This document shows positions 33,935 through 42,463 of a DNA stretch of 49,159 nucleotides, one piece after another. Under the pieces are notes generated by a model. It did no database searches. It was not told where the DNA came from and was given only the letters and a program-made list of their open reading frames with translations. Each line of letters begins with the position of its first letter. The first letter of the stretch is position 1. The stretch spans positions 492,753-541,911 of the forward strand of contig NZ_LMNS01000038.1 of assembly GCF_001423405.1 (NCBI RefSeq), in the 5' to 3' direction. This stretch comes from Methylobacterium sp. Leaf123. Lineage in GTDB: Bacteria > Pseudomonadota > Alphaproteobacteria > Rhizobiales > Beijerinckiaceae. A program made the position numbers and the translations under genes.

Positions 33935-34498
33935 ATGACGCGTGGGTTCCTGTCGAAAGCCGCCTGTCTCGCGCTGGCCGCGAGCGTCGGCGCCTGCGCC
34001 TCCAATCGCTTCGAGGGGCCCCGCGAGCGTCCGCGGCCCCAGGCGGCGCTCGAATCCGCCACGCCCGCTCTGCCCGCCGGCACGGTGACGAGCGAGCCGC
34101 TCGCGCCCCCGCCGGGCGCCTCGGCCGCACCGGGCGAGCCGCCGCCCCCGAGCGTCGCCGCCGCCCCCTCGCAGGCGATCGAGCCGCCGCCCCCGCCCGC
34201 GCCGCCGCCGGTGGTCGCGACCGGGCGCTCCTCGGTGGTGGGCTCGTGGAACGCCACCGATGCGGCGGGAAGCTGCAAGGTCTCGCTGTCGAGCACGCCC
34301 TCGCTCGACCTCTACAAGGCCTCGGCCGCGGGTTGCGGCAACAAGGATCTCGCCAAGGTCTCGGCCTGGGATTTCCGTGATGGCGAGGTCTATCTCTACC
34401 AGCCGGGCGGCACCGTCACCGCGCGCCTGCGGCAGGCCGGCGGCGGACTCGAAGGTGCGCTCTCGAAATCCGGCGCGCAGCTCTCGATGGCCCGCTGA
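33935..34498 (+). CDS. AprI/Inh-type metalloprotease inhibitor lipoprotein
   Basis: The 187-residue protein has a lipoprotein signal (SKAACLALAASVGACAS, lipobox Cys about 21). A long Pro/Ala-rich linker (residues 25-110, for example PPPPPAPPPVVATG) leads to a C-terminal domain starting GRSSVVGSWNATDAAGSCKV, with CGNKDLAKVSAWDFRDGEVY and LYQPGG. This is the beta-barrel of the AprI/Inh family (PF02974), inhibitors of secreted serralysin-type metalloproteases, often with a disulfide between the two Cys. A free-standing homologue without a neighbouring protease suggests protection of the periplasm. The ATG is preceded by GGGGGT. Confidence 0.75.
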   Translation: MTRGFLSKAACLALAASVGACASNRFEGPRERPRPQAALESATPALPAGTVTSEPLAPPPGASAAPGEPPPPSVAAAPSQAIEPPPPPAPPPVVATGRSSVVGSWNATDAAGSCKVSLSSTPSLDLYKASAAGCGNKDLAKVSAWDFRDGEVYLYQPGGTVTARLRQAGGGLEGALSKSGAQLSMAR

Positions 34499-34510
34499 GG
34501 CGCGCTCCCC

Positions 34511-36277
34511 TCAGGGGTTCACCCGCACCCCGAGCAGCACCGTATGCGCCTCGTAGGTCGAGAGCGGGATGGTGCTGTTCAGCGTCGAGTAGATGTAGCT
34601 GCCGCGTAAGGCGAGCCAGCGGTTGAAGCGGTAATCGAGCCGGGCGGTGGCGGAATAGCCCCGCTCGCGGATGCGCACGCCGTCGTAGTTGGTGGAGAGG
34701 TAAGCGCCACCCAGCGTGATCGAGAAGTTGCGCAAGAGGTCGTGCTGCACTTCGAGCGTGGCGGCGTCGGTGAAAGCGCCGCTGGAGCCCGGCACCGCGG
34801 TCTCGATTATCCCGGTCTGCTGGTTGAACCGCACCGTGGTCAGCGGCGAGACCGACCAGACCAAAGCCGCGTTGACGACCGGCGCGGTGATGTCCTGCAG
34901 CGTGCGATCGATGTAGGAGCGGTGCTGCAGCCCGCCCGAGATCTCCGCCGTCAGCGTGCTGTTGAGCGCCACCGTCGCGCCCGCGGTGAAAGCGACGCCG
35001 TCGGAATCGCGGCGCAGGCCGAACTGGTCCACCGGCGTGTCGTAGACGCGGGTATCGAGGAAGGTCTCGACGAAGGGCGTGATCGCGGGCGAGATCTCGT
35101 ATCCGGCGCGCAGGCGCAGGCCGTACTGGTTGGCGTCGCGGTCGCTCTGGATGATCGTGGTGCCGTTGCCGAGCTGCGCATCCTCGAAGACCGAGCGGTC
35201 GATCGAGCCGCGCAGCGAGAGTTGCAGCCGGTTGAAGTTTTCCTGCACCCCCGCCGTGGCGCCGTAGGTGGCGAAAATCGGCCGGCTCGTCGCCCCGCCC
35301 GCGCCGAGATCCGGGCTGCCGAGGCGTTGGCTGTCGAGCAGGAAGCGGGTCTCCAGATCGATGCGGGTGTCGCGGTCGACGTCGATGCGCATCCGGGCGG
35401 TGCCCACCGCATTGGGGCGGCTCGCCTCGGGGCTCTGCGGATATTCGAGGTAGCTGCCGCGCATCTCGGCGGTGAGTTCGCTCGCCGACCACTCGCTGCG
35501 CAGCGCCAGTTCCGCCTCGCTGCGGAGCGTCAGGGAGGGCCGCAGGCGGTTGCCGCCGATCTGGTCGGGGTTCGAATCGTAACCGACGCTCTGGGTGAAG
35601 GCCGGCAGCAGCGTGAAGGTGCCGAGGTGGATGCCAAGCGGCGCATAGGCGGTGTCGGCGGGGATCGGCCGGCGGAGCGCGGTGCCGAGCAGCAGCCCGG
35701 CGGCGTTGGGCAGGCCGAGCCCGAGGATCGGCGCCGGCAGCGGCACGCCGGAGACAGGCGTCTGGATCACCGGGGTGAGGCGCAGATCGGTGATCGTCTG
35801 CTGCGTGCGGGTCTGCGTGATCTGGCGGGTGGCCGAGCCGAGCCGGCGCGGGGGCGCCGCGCGCAGGCGCAAGAGAGAGGGCCGGGCCGGGATGCCCCGC
35901 GTCGCGGCGGAGCCGGGCAGGCTCGTCGCGCTGCGGAAGCGCGGCAGGCGCGCCACCGTCGGCTCCTCGCTCTCGGGGGAGGGGGCCGGATTCGTGCTCG
36001 TGCCGCTGCCGAGCGGGGCGGGGGACGAGAAGGCGCCGGTGCCGCGAAGGGCGCTCGGCGCGTCGAAGGCGGAGCGGCGCGGGCGGCCCGCGGTCGCCGG
36101 TTCGGAGGGGGTGCGCGCGCGCGGGTTCGACGCCGTGCTCGGGGCGGGCTCGGCCTGCGACGGGGCGGGCGTCTCCTGCGCCAGGGCGGGCGCCCCGAGC
36201 AGGGCAGGGAGCAGCGCCAGAGCGAGCGCCCCGCGGCGCCCCCCGTGCTTGTCCCCGTTCGGCCGCTCGCGTGACAC
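34511..36277 (-). CDS. Outer-membrane beta-barrel protein (PF10082-like)
   Basis: The product is about 588 residues if the GTG at 36277 is the start (MSRERPNGDKHGGRRGALAL then ALLPALLGAPALAQETPAPS, a signal peptide with cleavage after ALA); the longer frame to 36454 lacks a signal sequence. A Pro/Ser/Ala/Arg-rich region (residues 30-160) precedes a barrel with alternating polar-hydrophobic strands rich in aromatic and Arg residues (RPSLTLRSEAELALRSEWSA, PDQIGGNRLRP, RLDYRFNRWLALRGSYIYST). The family (putative beta-barrel porin 2) is of unknown function. The stop is 13 bases from the inhibitor stop, so the two genes converge. Strand order and last strand (HTVLLGVRVNP) are typical of an outer membrane protein. 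Confidence 0.75.
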   Translation of the reverse strand: MSRERPNGDKHGGRRGALALALLPALLGAPALAQETPAPSQAEPAPSTASNPRARTPSEPATAGRPRRSAFDAPSALRGTGAFSSPAPLGSGTSTNPAPSPESEEPTVARLPRFRSATSLPGSAATRGIPARPSLLRLRAAPPRRLGSATRQITQTRTQQTITDLRLTPVIQTPVSGVPLPAPILGLGLPNAAGLLLGTALRRPIPADTAYAPLGIHLGTFTLLPAFTQSVGYDSNPDQIGGNRLRPSLTLRSEAELALRSEWSASELTAEMRGSYLEYPQSPEASRPNAVGTARMRIDVDRDTRIDLETRFLLDSQRLGSPDLGAGGATSRPIFATYGATAGVQENFNRLQLSLRGSIDRSVFEDAQLGNGTTIIQSDRDANQYGLRLRAGYEISPAITPFVETFLDTRVYDTPVDQFGLRRDSDGVAFTAGATVALNSTLTAEISGGLQHRSYIDRTLQDITAPVVNAALVWSVSPLTTVRFNQQTGIIETAVPGSSGAFTDAATLEVQHDLLRNFSITLGGAYLSTNYDGVRIRERGYSATARLDYRFNRWLALRGSYIYSTLNSTIPLSTYEAHTVLLGVRVNP

Positions 36278-36528
36278 CGGCAGCGCTCTTTCCGTGCAGA
36301 TTGCCCTGGATACGGCCGGCGGCCCGTGGACGGGGCGGCGTTCCGTGTCCGGCCGGCGCCCCATGGTTAACGGGGCTACATCGAGCATGGTTAACGTGCC
36401 GTTGCGGGGCGAACCCGCGGCCTGTCCCGCGGTGGGTAGCCCCCGTGCGGCCACAGTCGCGGGCGAAGAGGGCGGATAAGGAATCGCGAGAGCCCGGCGC
36501 CGGGCTTCGAGACGGAAACGACAGCTTC

Positions 36529-37551
36529 ATGGCCCTGGCACAGCGGATCGAGGACCGGAACCGGACGGACGGGGCGGCGCGGGCGCCCGCCATCGCCTCG
36601 GCGCTGCGGACCATCGAGACCGAGCGCGAGGGCCTGGCCTGCCTGATGGCCGCGATCGACAACGGCCTCGGCGAGCCCTTCGCGCAGGCCGTCGAGCGGA
36701 TCGGCGCGGCGCGCGGCCGGGTGATCTGCACCGGGATGGGCAAGTCCGGCCACGTCGCCCGCAAGATCGCGGCGACCTTCGCCTCCACCGGCACGCCCGC
36801 CCTCTACGTCCACCCGGCCGAGGCGAGCCACGGCGATCTCGGCATGATCCAGCCCGACGACGTGGTGCTGGCGCTGTCGTGGTCGGGTGAGACCACGGAA
36901 CTGGCCGACATCATCGGCTACACCCGGCGCTACCGCGTCGGCCTCGTGGCGATCACCTCGAACGCCGCCTCGACGCTGGGCCGCGAGGCCGACACCTGCC
37001 TCGCCTTGCCGAAGGCCAAGGAGGCCTGCCCGAACGGGCTCGCCCCTACCACCTCGACGGCGATGCAGCTCGCGCTCGGCGACGCGCTCGCCGTGGCGCT
37101 CTTGGAGGCCCGCGGCTTCTCCGCCCGCGACTTCTCCGTGTTCCATCCCGGCGGCCGGCTCGGCGCCTCGCTGCGGCAGGTGCGCGAGGTCATGCATGGC
37201 GGGACGCACCTGCCCGTGGTGGCCCTCGGCACCGCGATGCGGGCGGCCGTGGCCGAGATCGACGCCAAGGGGTTCGGCTCGGTCCTCGTGGTCGATGAGG
37301 CGGGCGCGCTCGCCGGCATCCTCACCGACGGCGACGTGCGCCGCGCCGTCTTCTCCCGCGAGGGGCTGGACCGCCTGCCGGTCGAGGCGGTGATGACGAA
37401 GAACCCCCGCACGATCACGCCCGAGACCCTGCTCGCCAAGGCGCTTCAGATCCAGGAGGCGATGAAGATCACCGCGCTCGTGGTGGTGGACCAGGGCCGC
37501 CCCGTCGGCCTCGTGCATTACCACGACCTGCTGCGCACCGGCGTGGCCTGA
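36529..37551 (+). CDS. kdsD: Arabinose-5-phosphate isomerase, KpsF/GutQ/KdsD family
   Basis: The 340-residue protein has an N-terminal SIS domain (residues 45-190: GRVICTGMGKSGHVARKIAA, TPALYVHPAEASHGDLGMIQ, LSWSGETTELADII) with family motif EACPNGLAPTTSTAMQLALG. Two CBS domains follow (residues 215-340: VREVMHGGTHLPVVALGT, VDEAGALAGILTDGDVRRAV, KALQIQEAMKITALVVVDQG). It converts ribulose 5-phosphate to arabinose 5-phosphate for Kdo and lipopolysaccharide synthesis. The ATG at 36529 has no competitor upstream with a better site. It runs divergently from the barrel gene; no other Kdo gene is in the window. Confidence 0.93.
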   Translation: MALAQRIEDRNRTDGAARAPAIASALRTIETEREGLACLMAAIDNGLGEPFAQAVERIGAARGRVICTGMGKSGHVARKIAATFASTGTPALYVHPAEASHGDLGMIQPDDVVLALSWSGETTELADIIGYTRRYRVGLVAITSNAASTLGREADTCLALPKAKEACPNGLAPTTSTAMQLALGDALAVALLEARGFSARDFSVFHPGGRLGASLRQVREVMHGGTHLPVVALGTAMRAAVAEIDAKGFGSVLVVDEAGALAGILTDGDVRRAVFSREGLDRLPVEAVMTKNPRTITPETLLAKALQIQEAMKITALVVVDQGRPVGLVHYHDLLRTGVA

Positions 37552-37894
37552 GGCGCGGGAAGGCCCGTCCGCCCACCCGCCGCCGCATCCCGAGGGGCCG
37601 CGACGCGGCCTCGAAGGATGCCTCGGACATTGCGCGACGTCGGGAACGCCGCTCAAAGCCGCCGCGCCGGCACCTCCGGATGAGGCCGAGGCTCGGACGC
37701 GCCCGTCGCCCCGACCGGTCGAAGAGCGTCGTCTCGAAAACACGTTTCCCCCCGCAGCCCTGAATCCGGACCCGGAGGACGGCTGGCCGATCGGCCGGCG
37801 GGATACGCATCGGATACAAACCCCGAGGGGGACGCGGGACGCCGCGAAACCTCCGGATGGGTATGTGAGACTTTGCCGGTTTCCCGGCGTCCCG
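37552..37894. other. Intergenic region downstream of kdsD
   Basis: No gene is supported; frames on both strands are Arg/Gly/Pro-rich GC artefacts. Confidence 0.45.
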
Positions 37895-37938
37895 CGGAGG
37901 GGCCGCTTCCCCATCACGGGAAGCCGTCCCTCCGTTTT
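37895..37938 (+). terminator. Bipartite hairpin with T-run
   Basis: Outer stem CGGAGGG (37895-37901) with CCCTCCG (37928-37934), inner stem GCTTCCC (37905-37911) with GGGAAGC (37918-37924), followed by TTTT. It is 340 bases after the kdsD stop, so it either ends a long kdsD transcript or belongs to an unannotated small RNA. Confidence 0.45.
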
Positions 37939-38189
37939 GGCGTCACGGTCTCTCCACCGGCATCGACCCCGGATCTAGGCGCTGTGGGACCCTCGGCCCG
38001 CCTCCCCGTGAGGGGAGAGGGAACCTCGGCAGACGGCTATGGGCGGACTCGTCCGCACCGGACCTCGTATTGGGCCCGGCTCCGGTTGTTCCTGGGCGCC
38101 GACCCGAGACCGGCCTATGGCCCCATCCCGCGTTGGCGTTGTGTCGCGCACAGCGCCCGAGGCGATGGCGACCGGGCCACCGACGCGGG
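37939..38189. other. GC-rich intergenic region left of the Hachiman cassette
   Basis: No gene is supported. A small hairpin CTCCCC-gtga-GGGGAG lies at about 38006-38021. Confidence 0.4.
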
Positions 38190-38285
38190 AACCACCCCAC
38201 CTCCCAACGAGCCTCGCCGGCCGGTCACCGGAAAAGCTCCCCCGGTTGGTCCGGGAGGCGAGTGGGGTGGGTTGTAGGATTTTTT
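38190..38285 (+). terminator. Large imperfect hairpin and T-run at the left edge of the Hachiman cassette
   Basis: AACCACCCCACCTCCC (38190-38205) pairs with GGGAG-gcga-GTGGGGTGGGTT (38253-38273) with small bulges, followed by GTAGGA and six T. It marks the exact switch from GC-rich host DNA to AT-rich DNA. It may be a terminator that insulates the cassette or a recombination end. Confidence 0.4.
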
Positions 38286-38445
38286 GTCTATTTTGTCAAG
38301 GAATTTATCATGTAACTGCGAAATACGCCGCAGCAGGTTCCAGCAATGTGGCTCGTTGCAGCGAACGCAACCTAGTGTAAGCTCCGAGGACACATGCGAG
38401 GCGGAATGCTTCGTCCTTCGACGCTAAAATCGTGGTCTTACCGGT

Positions 38446-39375
38446 ATGGCTAGCGTAGCGTTTGACACATTCATAGACGATTCTCTCTCAAATATTTCAA
38501 CCATTTCCCAGCTTCAGAGCTTGCTAAACAAACGCGTACTGAGCCTCGCAAACGACTTTGAGGATGGCAAGTGGAGATACAAGAGATTTCAGAGCTATTT
38601 ATGGGACAATATTGCCCAGACGGCTTTGTCAGAACAAGAACGCGCAGCTTTATACGATCAGAGTCACTCCAGCTTAGTAGCAGCCGCCCGGAACTTGAGA
38701 CTCACAGATAAAGATGAAGTTGGCCAGGGGAGCGAAATTGCTGAAGTTTTTCTTTATGGCTTGATGAAGAATCACTATAAAGCCCTACCTGTTGTTCCAA
38801 AAATATTTTACAAACAAAATACTCAAGACAACGCAAAGGGAGCAGATAGTGTTCATATCGTCCTTAATGCAGAAGCAACCGATTTCACTCTTTGGTTCGG
38901 TGAGGCAAAATTCTATAATTCTATAGCTGACGCTCGTTTAGATGCCATAGTTACATCCGTATATACGAGCTTAGGTACGGATAAATTAAAGAAGGAGAAC
39001 TCTATAATAACAAATGTATCTGATATCGATATTCTAAATATTCCCGCTGCTTTACGAGAAAAAATCAAGGCATCGTTGAGCAACCAGATATCGATTGACC
39101 TGATCAAACCCCGGATTCATGTTCCGATTCTAATATTGCATCAATGCACTAAAACTGCGGCCTGCTCCGATTTATCGGCAACGTACAAACAATCGATCAT
39201 TAAATATCACACTGAGCGCGCCGGATCTTACTTTCTAAAGCAGAAATCCAAATCATCAACAGTACATCTATATGATAAAATAAATTTCCACATGATCTTG
39301 TTTCCCGTTCCGAACAAAAAAGCCATTGTCGAAAAATTTACTGCCACAGCAACGTTCTATAAGGGAGTTGCGTAA
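38446..39375 (+). CDS. hamA: Hachiman defence protein HamA (DUF1837 nuclease)
   Basis: The 309-residue protein carries the DUF1837 core: SEIAEVFLYGLMKNHYKALP (95-114), VVPKIFYKQNTQDNAKGADS (Asp134) and DFTLWFGEAKFYNSIADARL (Glu153-x-Lys155). The D...ExK pattern is that of a PD-(D/E)XK nuclease. In Hachiman, HamA is the nuclease effector that HamB holds inactive and releases on DNA damage or phage infection, leading to DNA degradation. The stop overlaps the HamB start (TAATG). Codon use and base composition are strikingly AT-rich compared with all neighbours, so the cassette was acquired horizontally. No strong ribosome-binding site precedes the ATG. It is intact by length. Confidence 0.9.
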   Translation: MASVAFDTFIDDSLSNISTISQLQSLLNKRVLSLANDFEDGKWRYKRFQSYLWDNIAQTALSEQERAALYDQSHSSLVAAARNLRLTDKDEVGQGSEIAEVFLYGLMKNHYKALPVVPKIFYKQNTQDNAKGADSVHIVLNAEATDFTLWFGEAKFYNSIADARLDAIVTSVYTSLGTDKLKKENSIITNVSDIDILNIPAALREKIKASLSNQISIDLIKPRIHVPILILHQCTKTAACSDLSATYKQSIIKYHTERAGSYFLKQKSKSSTVHLYDKINFHMILFPVPNKKAIVEKFTATATFYKGVA

Positions 39376-41489
39376 TGGAAATATTTGCCACCTGCTCTGA
39401 GATAAACGACTTACTAAATGCGGGGAATAGCCTTGCAGCTCGCAACTTGCTGATAAAGTTACTTAGCACGATAGACGGGCGGAAAAATCCGTACCCACAA
39501 GTTCTTAATCAATTAATTCGAACAACCGGGCTTTTCCCTTATTTGCAACTTGAGAACGCAACTTGGGATCAAAAGTTTGTTCATGAGGCATTCGCTGTTG
39601 ATGTAGGAAACCGGACAGCAACGCTTCACCGCGAGCAATCAAGTGTTTTATCAAAGTTGCTCAGCGGGAAAAACATCGCAGTGAGCGCTCCAACAAGCTT
39701 TGGAAAAAGTTTCATCATCGATGCATTTATAGCAGCAAAGCAGCCAAATACAATAGTTATTATTGTTCCAACCATCGCATTAATGGACGAGACTCGTCGG
39801 CGTCTATATAAAAAATTCTCGCGAGAATACAATATAGTGACTGCAGCCGATACCCCTCTTGAGAGCCGCAACATCTTAATATTTCCACAAGAGCGCGCGT
39901 TCGGATACGCAGAAAAACTGCCTAGTATAGATCTGCTAGTTATTGATGAATTCTACAAGGCCAGCATTGCACATGACAAGGAACGGGCGCCATCCCTCAT
40001 CAAAGCAATTTTGAAACTTTCGCGCAGCGCTAAGCAGCGCTACTACCTCGCCCCAAATATAAAAAAGCTAGCCGATAACGTGTTTACTCGCGACATGGAG
40101 TTTATCGAGCTACTAGATTTTAACACTGTGTTTTTGGAAAAACACGAAATATACAAGGAAATTAAAGGTGATGTCGCCAGAAAAGGGAATGCGCTCCTGA
40201 AAATTATATCAAAAAGGACGGAAAAATCTCTGATATACGCCGGCACATACTCTGAAATAGGAAATATATCAACTTTAGTCATCAAACACATGACCAAAGT
40301 TGATAGGCCGCATACGTCGCATTTTGCTCGCTGGCTTCGTACGAATTATCAGCCCAATTGGTCGGTAGCAGACCTCGCTGAGAGGGGAGTTGGTGTTCAT
40401 AACGGGCAAATGCATCGCTGCTTGAGCCAACTCCAAATACGTCTCTTCGAGCACGAGAAAGGCTTCGATAGTATCGTTTCCACGTCCTCAATCATTGAAG
40501 GGGTCAATACATCTGCACAAAATGTAATAGTTTGGAAAAGCAAATTAGGGCGCAGCAACCTGAAGGATTTTACATATAGAAATATTATCGGCCGTGGTGG
40601 TCGGATGTTCAAACACTTTATTGGTCACATTTACTTACTCGATGCTCCTCCACCGGAAGAAGAGACTCAACTTGATATTTCGTTTCCAGATGGAATTTTG
40701 GGCAGCCTCGACGAGAGTCAAGATAAAGCTAGCCTAACTGAAAAACAGATAGAACGTATTGTTGAATATAAGAATCAGATGTCGAGCATTATTGGACCTG
40801 AAAACTTCTCCAAGCTGAGAAAAGATGGTGCATTACAAGATAGCGACTCCGATTTTCTACTATCTCTTGCAAGAAATTTTGCGTCCAGTCCTCAGGAGTG
40901 GCGGGGATTTGGATATTTGAATTCAGAAAATCCAAACGATTGGGACAGGATGCTTTACAAAGTAGTTGGTCTCAAACCATCAGGATGGGATGCGTCTTGG
41001 TCAAACGTAGTTACTGTGACTAAAGCATTGGCCCGCAATTGGCAAAGTGATATACCACAGCTCCTTAGTGCGCTCTCGCCGCATAATATTGATATTGAAG
41101 ATTTTTTCAAACTTGAACGCGCGATAACTTTCAAGCTCGCTACTTTATTAAACGACGTCAATGAACTTCAAAAAATCATAATCAACCCTTCGATTGATAT
41201 TGGCGGCTTCGTTGGTAAACTTAGTCATGCCTTCCTTCCTCCGGCCGTGTATCATCTTGAGGAATATGGTTTGCCACGTATGATTTCTCGGAAAATACAT
41301 CGTTCAGGACTTATCAATTTTACAAGCAGTGAACTTGACCTGCGCCGCGCACTAATTTTATTTCGTCAGCTTGGATTAGATGAGATACTCAAGACTGAGG
41401 GCTTAAGCAATTTCGACAAATATGTGATTCGATTCTTCTTCGATGGCATTGTTCCTGAGAATCCAGTGATCATCGACCATATACGATGA
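39375..41489 (+). CDS. hamB: Hachiman defence protein HamB (helicase)
   Basis: The 704-residue SF2 helicase has a Q-motif-like HREQSSVL (86-93), Walker A SAPTSFGKSF (104-113), motif Ia VPTIALMDETRRR (131-143), motif II DEFYKAS (191-197), GVGVHNGQMHR, motif V STSSIIEGVNTSAQNVI, and motif VI TYRNIIGRGGRMFKHFIGHI. The C-terminal 250 residues are helical and specific to the family. It should sense damaged or invading DNA with ATP use and gate HamA. AGGGAG lies nine bases before its ATG. AT-rich throughout. After its stop there is a hairpin (ATACCA-N6-TGGTAT, 41532-41549) without a T-run. It pairs only with hamA, the complete two-gene system. Confidence 0.93.
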   Translation: MEIFATCSEINDLLNAGNSLAARNLLIKLLSTIDGRKNPYPQVLNQLIRTTGLFPYLQLENATWDQKFVHEAFAVDVGNRTATLHREQSSVLSKLLSGKNIAVSAPTSFGKSFIIDAFIAAKQPNTIVIIVPTIALMDETRRRLYKKFSREYNIVTAADTPLESRNILIFPQERAFGYAEKLPSIDLLVIDEFYKASIAHDKERAPSLIKAILKLSRSAKQRYYLAPNIKKLADNVFTRDMEFIELLDFNTVFLEKHEIYKEIKGDVARKGNALLKIISKRTEKSLIYAGTYSEIGNISTLVIKHMTKVDRPHTSHFARWLRTNYQPNWSVADLAERGVGVHNGQMHRCLSQLQIRLFEHEKGFDSIVSTSSIIEGVNTSAQNVIVWKSKLGRSNLKDFTYRNIIGRGGRMFKHFIGHIYLLDAPPPEEETQLDISFPDGILGSLDESQDKASLTEKQIERIVEYKNQMSSIIGPENFSKLRKDGALQDSDSDFLLSLARNFASSPQEWRGFGYLNSENPNDWDRMLYKVVGLKPSGWDASWSNVVTVTKALARNWQSDIPQLLSALSPHNIDIEDFFKLERAITFKLATLLNDVNELQKIIINPSIDIGGFVGKLSHAFLPPAVYHLEEYGLPRMISRKIHRSGLINFTSSELDLRRALILFRQLGLDEILKTEGLSNFDKYVIRFFFDGIVPENPVIIDHIR

Positions 41490-41587
41490 GAATATTTATA
41501 ATTTAATTTTATAATTAGAATGATCCCGTCTATACCAATAGACTGGTATCGAATCGGGTGTCCAATGAGACATGCTCGTCTCTCAAA

Positions 41588-42031
41588 CTAAAACATAGCC
41601 ACCAAACCCACCCCAACTACCATCAAAACCGCCCCGGCAATGCGGAAAGCGCCCGCCGGGTGCATCGGGAACCCGATCCAGCCGAAGTGGTCGAGCACGA
41701 GCGAGGCGAGCACGCCCACGGTGACGATGATGCCCAAAAAGGTCGCCGCGCCGATGGCGGGGGAGGCGTAGAGCTGGGCCAGGATCAGCAGGATGCTCAA
41801 AAAACCGCCGAGCCACGCCCACCAGGGCACCTGCCCGAGTTGCTGGCCGGTGGGGAGTTCGAGTTTGCCCAGGGCGAGGCCGCCCGCGAGCAGGCCGGCG
41901 GTGCTGACCAGCAGGGTCAGGAGGGCCGCCGTCACCGGCAGGCCGAGCGACTTCGACAACGTCGCGTTCTGTCCCGGCTGGATCGCGTTGGCGAGGCCGG
42001 CGAGGATCGTGAGAGCGTAGAGTGACCACAT
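41588..42031 (-). CDS. DMT-superfamily transporter of the YdcZ/DUF606 type
   Basis: The 147-residue protein starts MWSLYALTILAGLANAIQPG and has five membrane segments, with the family-typical AIQPGQNATLSKSLG near the N-terminus and PWWAWLGGFLSILLILAQLY in the middle. This is the half-length small multidrug/DMT-type family (DUF606), whose members usually pair as dimers. Substrate unknown. Its 3' end is just right of the Hachiman cassette (convergent with hamB); upstream is a 430-base GC-rich gap. Confidence 0.85.
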   Translation of the reverse strand: MWSLYALTILAGLANAIQPGQNATLSKSLGLPVTAALLTLLVSTAGLLAGGLALGKLELPTGQQLGQVPWWAWLGGFLSILLILAQLYASPAIGAATFLGIIVTVGVLASLVLDHFGWIGFPMHPAGAFRIAGAVLMVVGVGLVAMF

Positions 42032-42463
42032 AGCCCGTCATCCGAGACGCGGACCGCCAAGTTTCGCGGGTGCGACACCGGGACCGCCCTGCAAGAAGGG
42101 GCGTCGGGGCCGGCGCGGCCGGCCGACGGGGCTTGGGTTCGGGCGATGCGCGCGGATCGACCCGGCCGGCCGCGCGCAGGGCGGCTCGGGCCGCCCGTCC
42201 CCGCCGCCCTCCGTCCGGGGCGCCGGCCCGCGAACCCGGACGCCGCCCGTGATGCCGCACGGTTGGCCGCCGCGCGGCCGGGTTGCGCGGCCCCGGACGG
42301 ACGGGGAGGGGGCGCGGGGCCGTGAACCCGCCCCGCGGGCGCGCGCCCGAACCGCGCCGATGGCCCCTCGACAAAGCGTCGCCGCGGGAAGAAGGGTGGG
42401 GCGGGGGGCCGATGCCGTCACGGCGGCGACGGCTTTCGGGATCGGCGCGTGGGGCGAGGGCGG
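42032..42463. other. Very GC-rich divergent intergenic region
   Basis: No gene is supported. It separates the YdcZ-type gene (leftwards) from the crotonase operon (rightwards) and should hold both promoters. Confidence 0.45.

Noticed and set aside
32853..34130. 425-residue minus-strand frame opposite sdhB
   Set aside because: Antisense to clear [Fe-S] cluster motifs of SdhB.
34742..36274. 510-residue plus-strand frame over the same gene
   Set aside because: Antisense shadow; no ribosome-binding site, family motif or sensible composition.
34416..36794. 792-residue minus-strand frame over the outer-membrane protein gene
   Set aside because: It is Arg/Ala/Pro-rich with no motif and overlaps a gene with a signal peptide and barrel strands; a GC-rich shadow.
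37469..38393. Open frames between kdsD and hamA
   Set aside because: Low-complexity Arg/Pro/Gly sequence without starts or motifs; hairpins explain the structure seen here.
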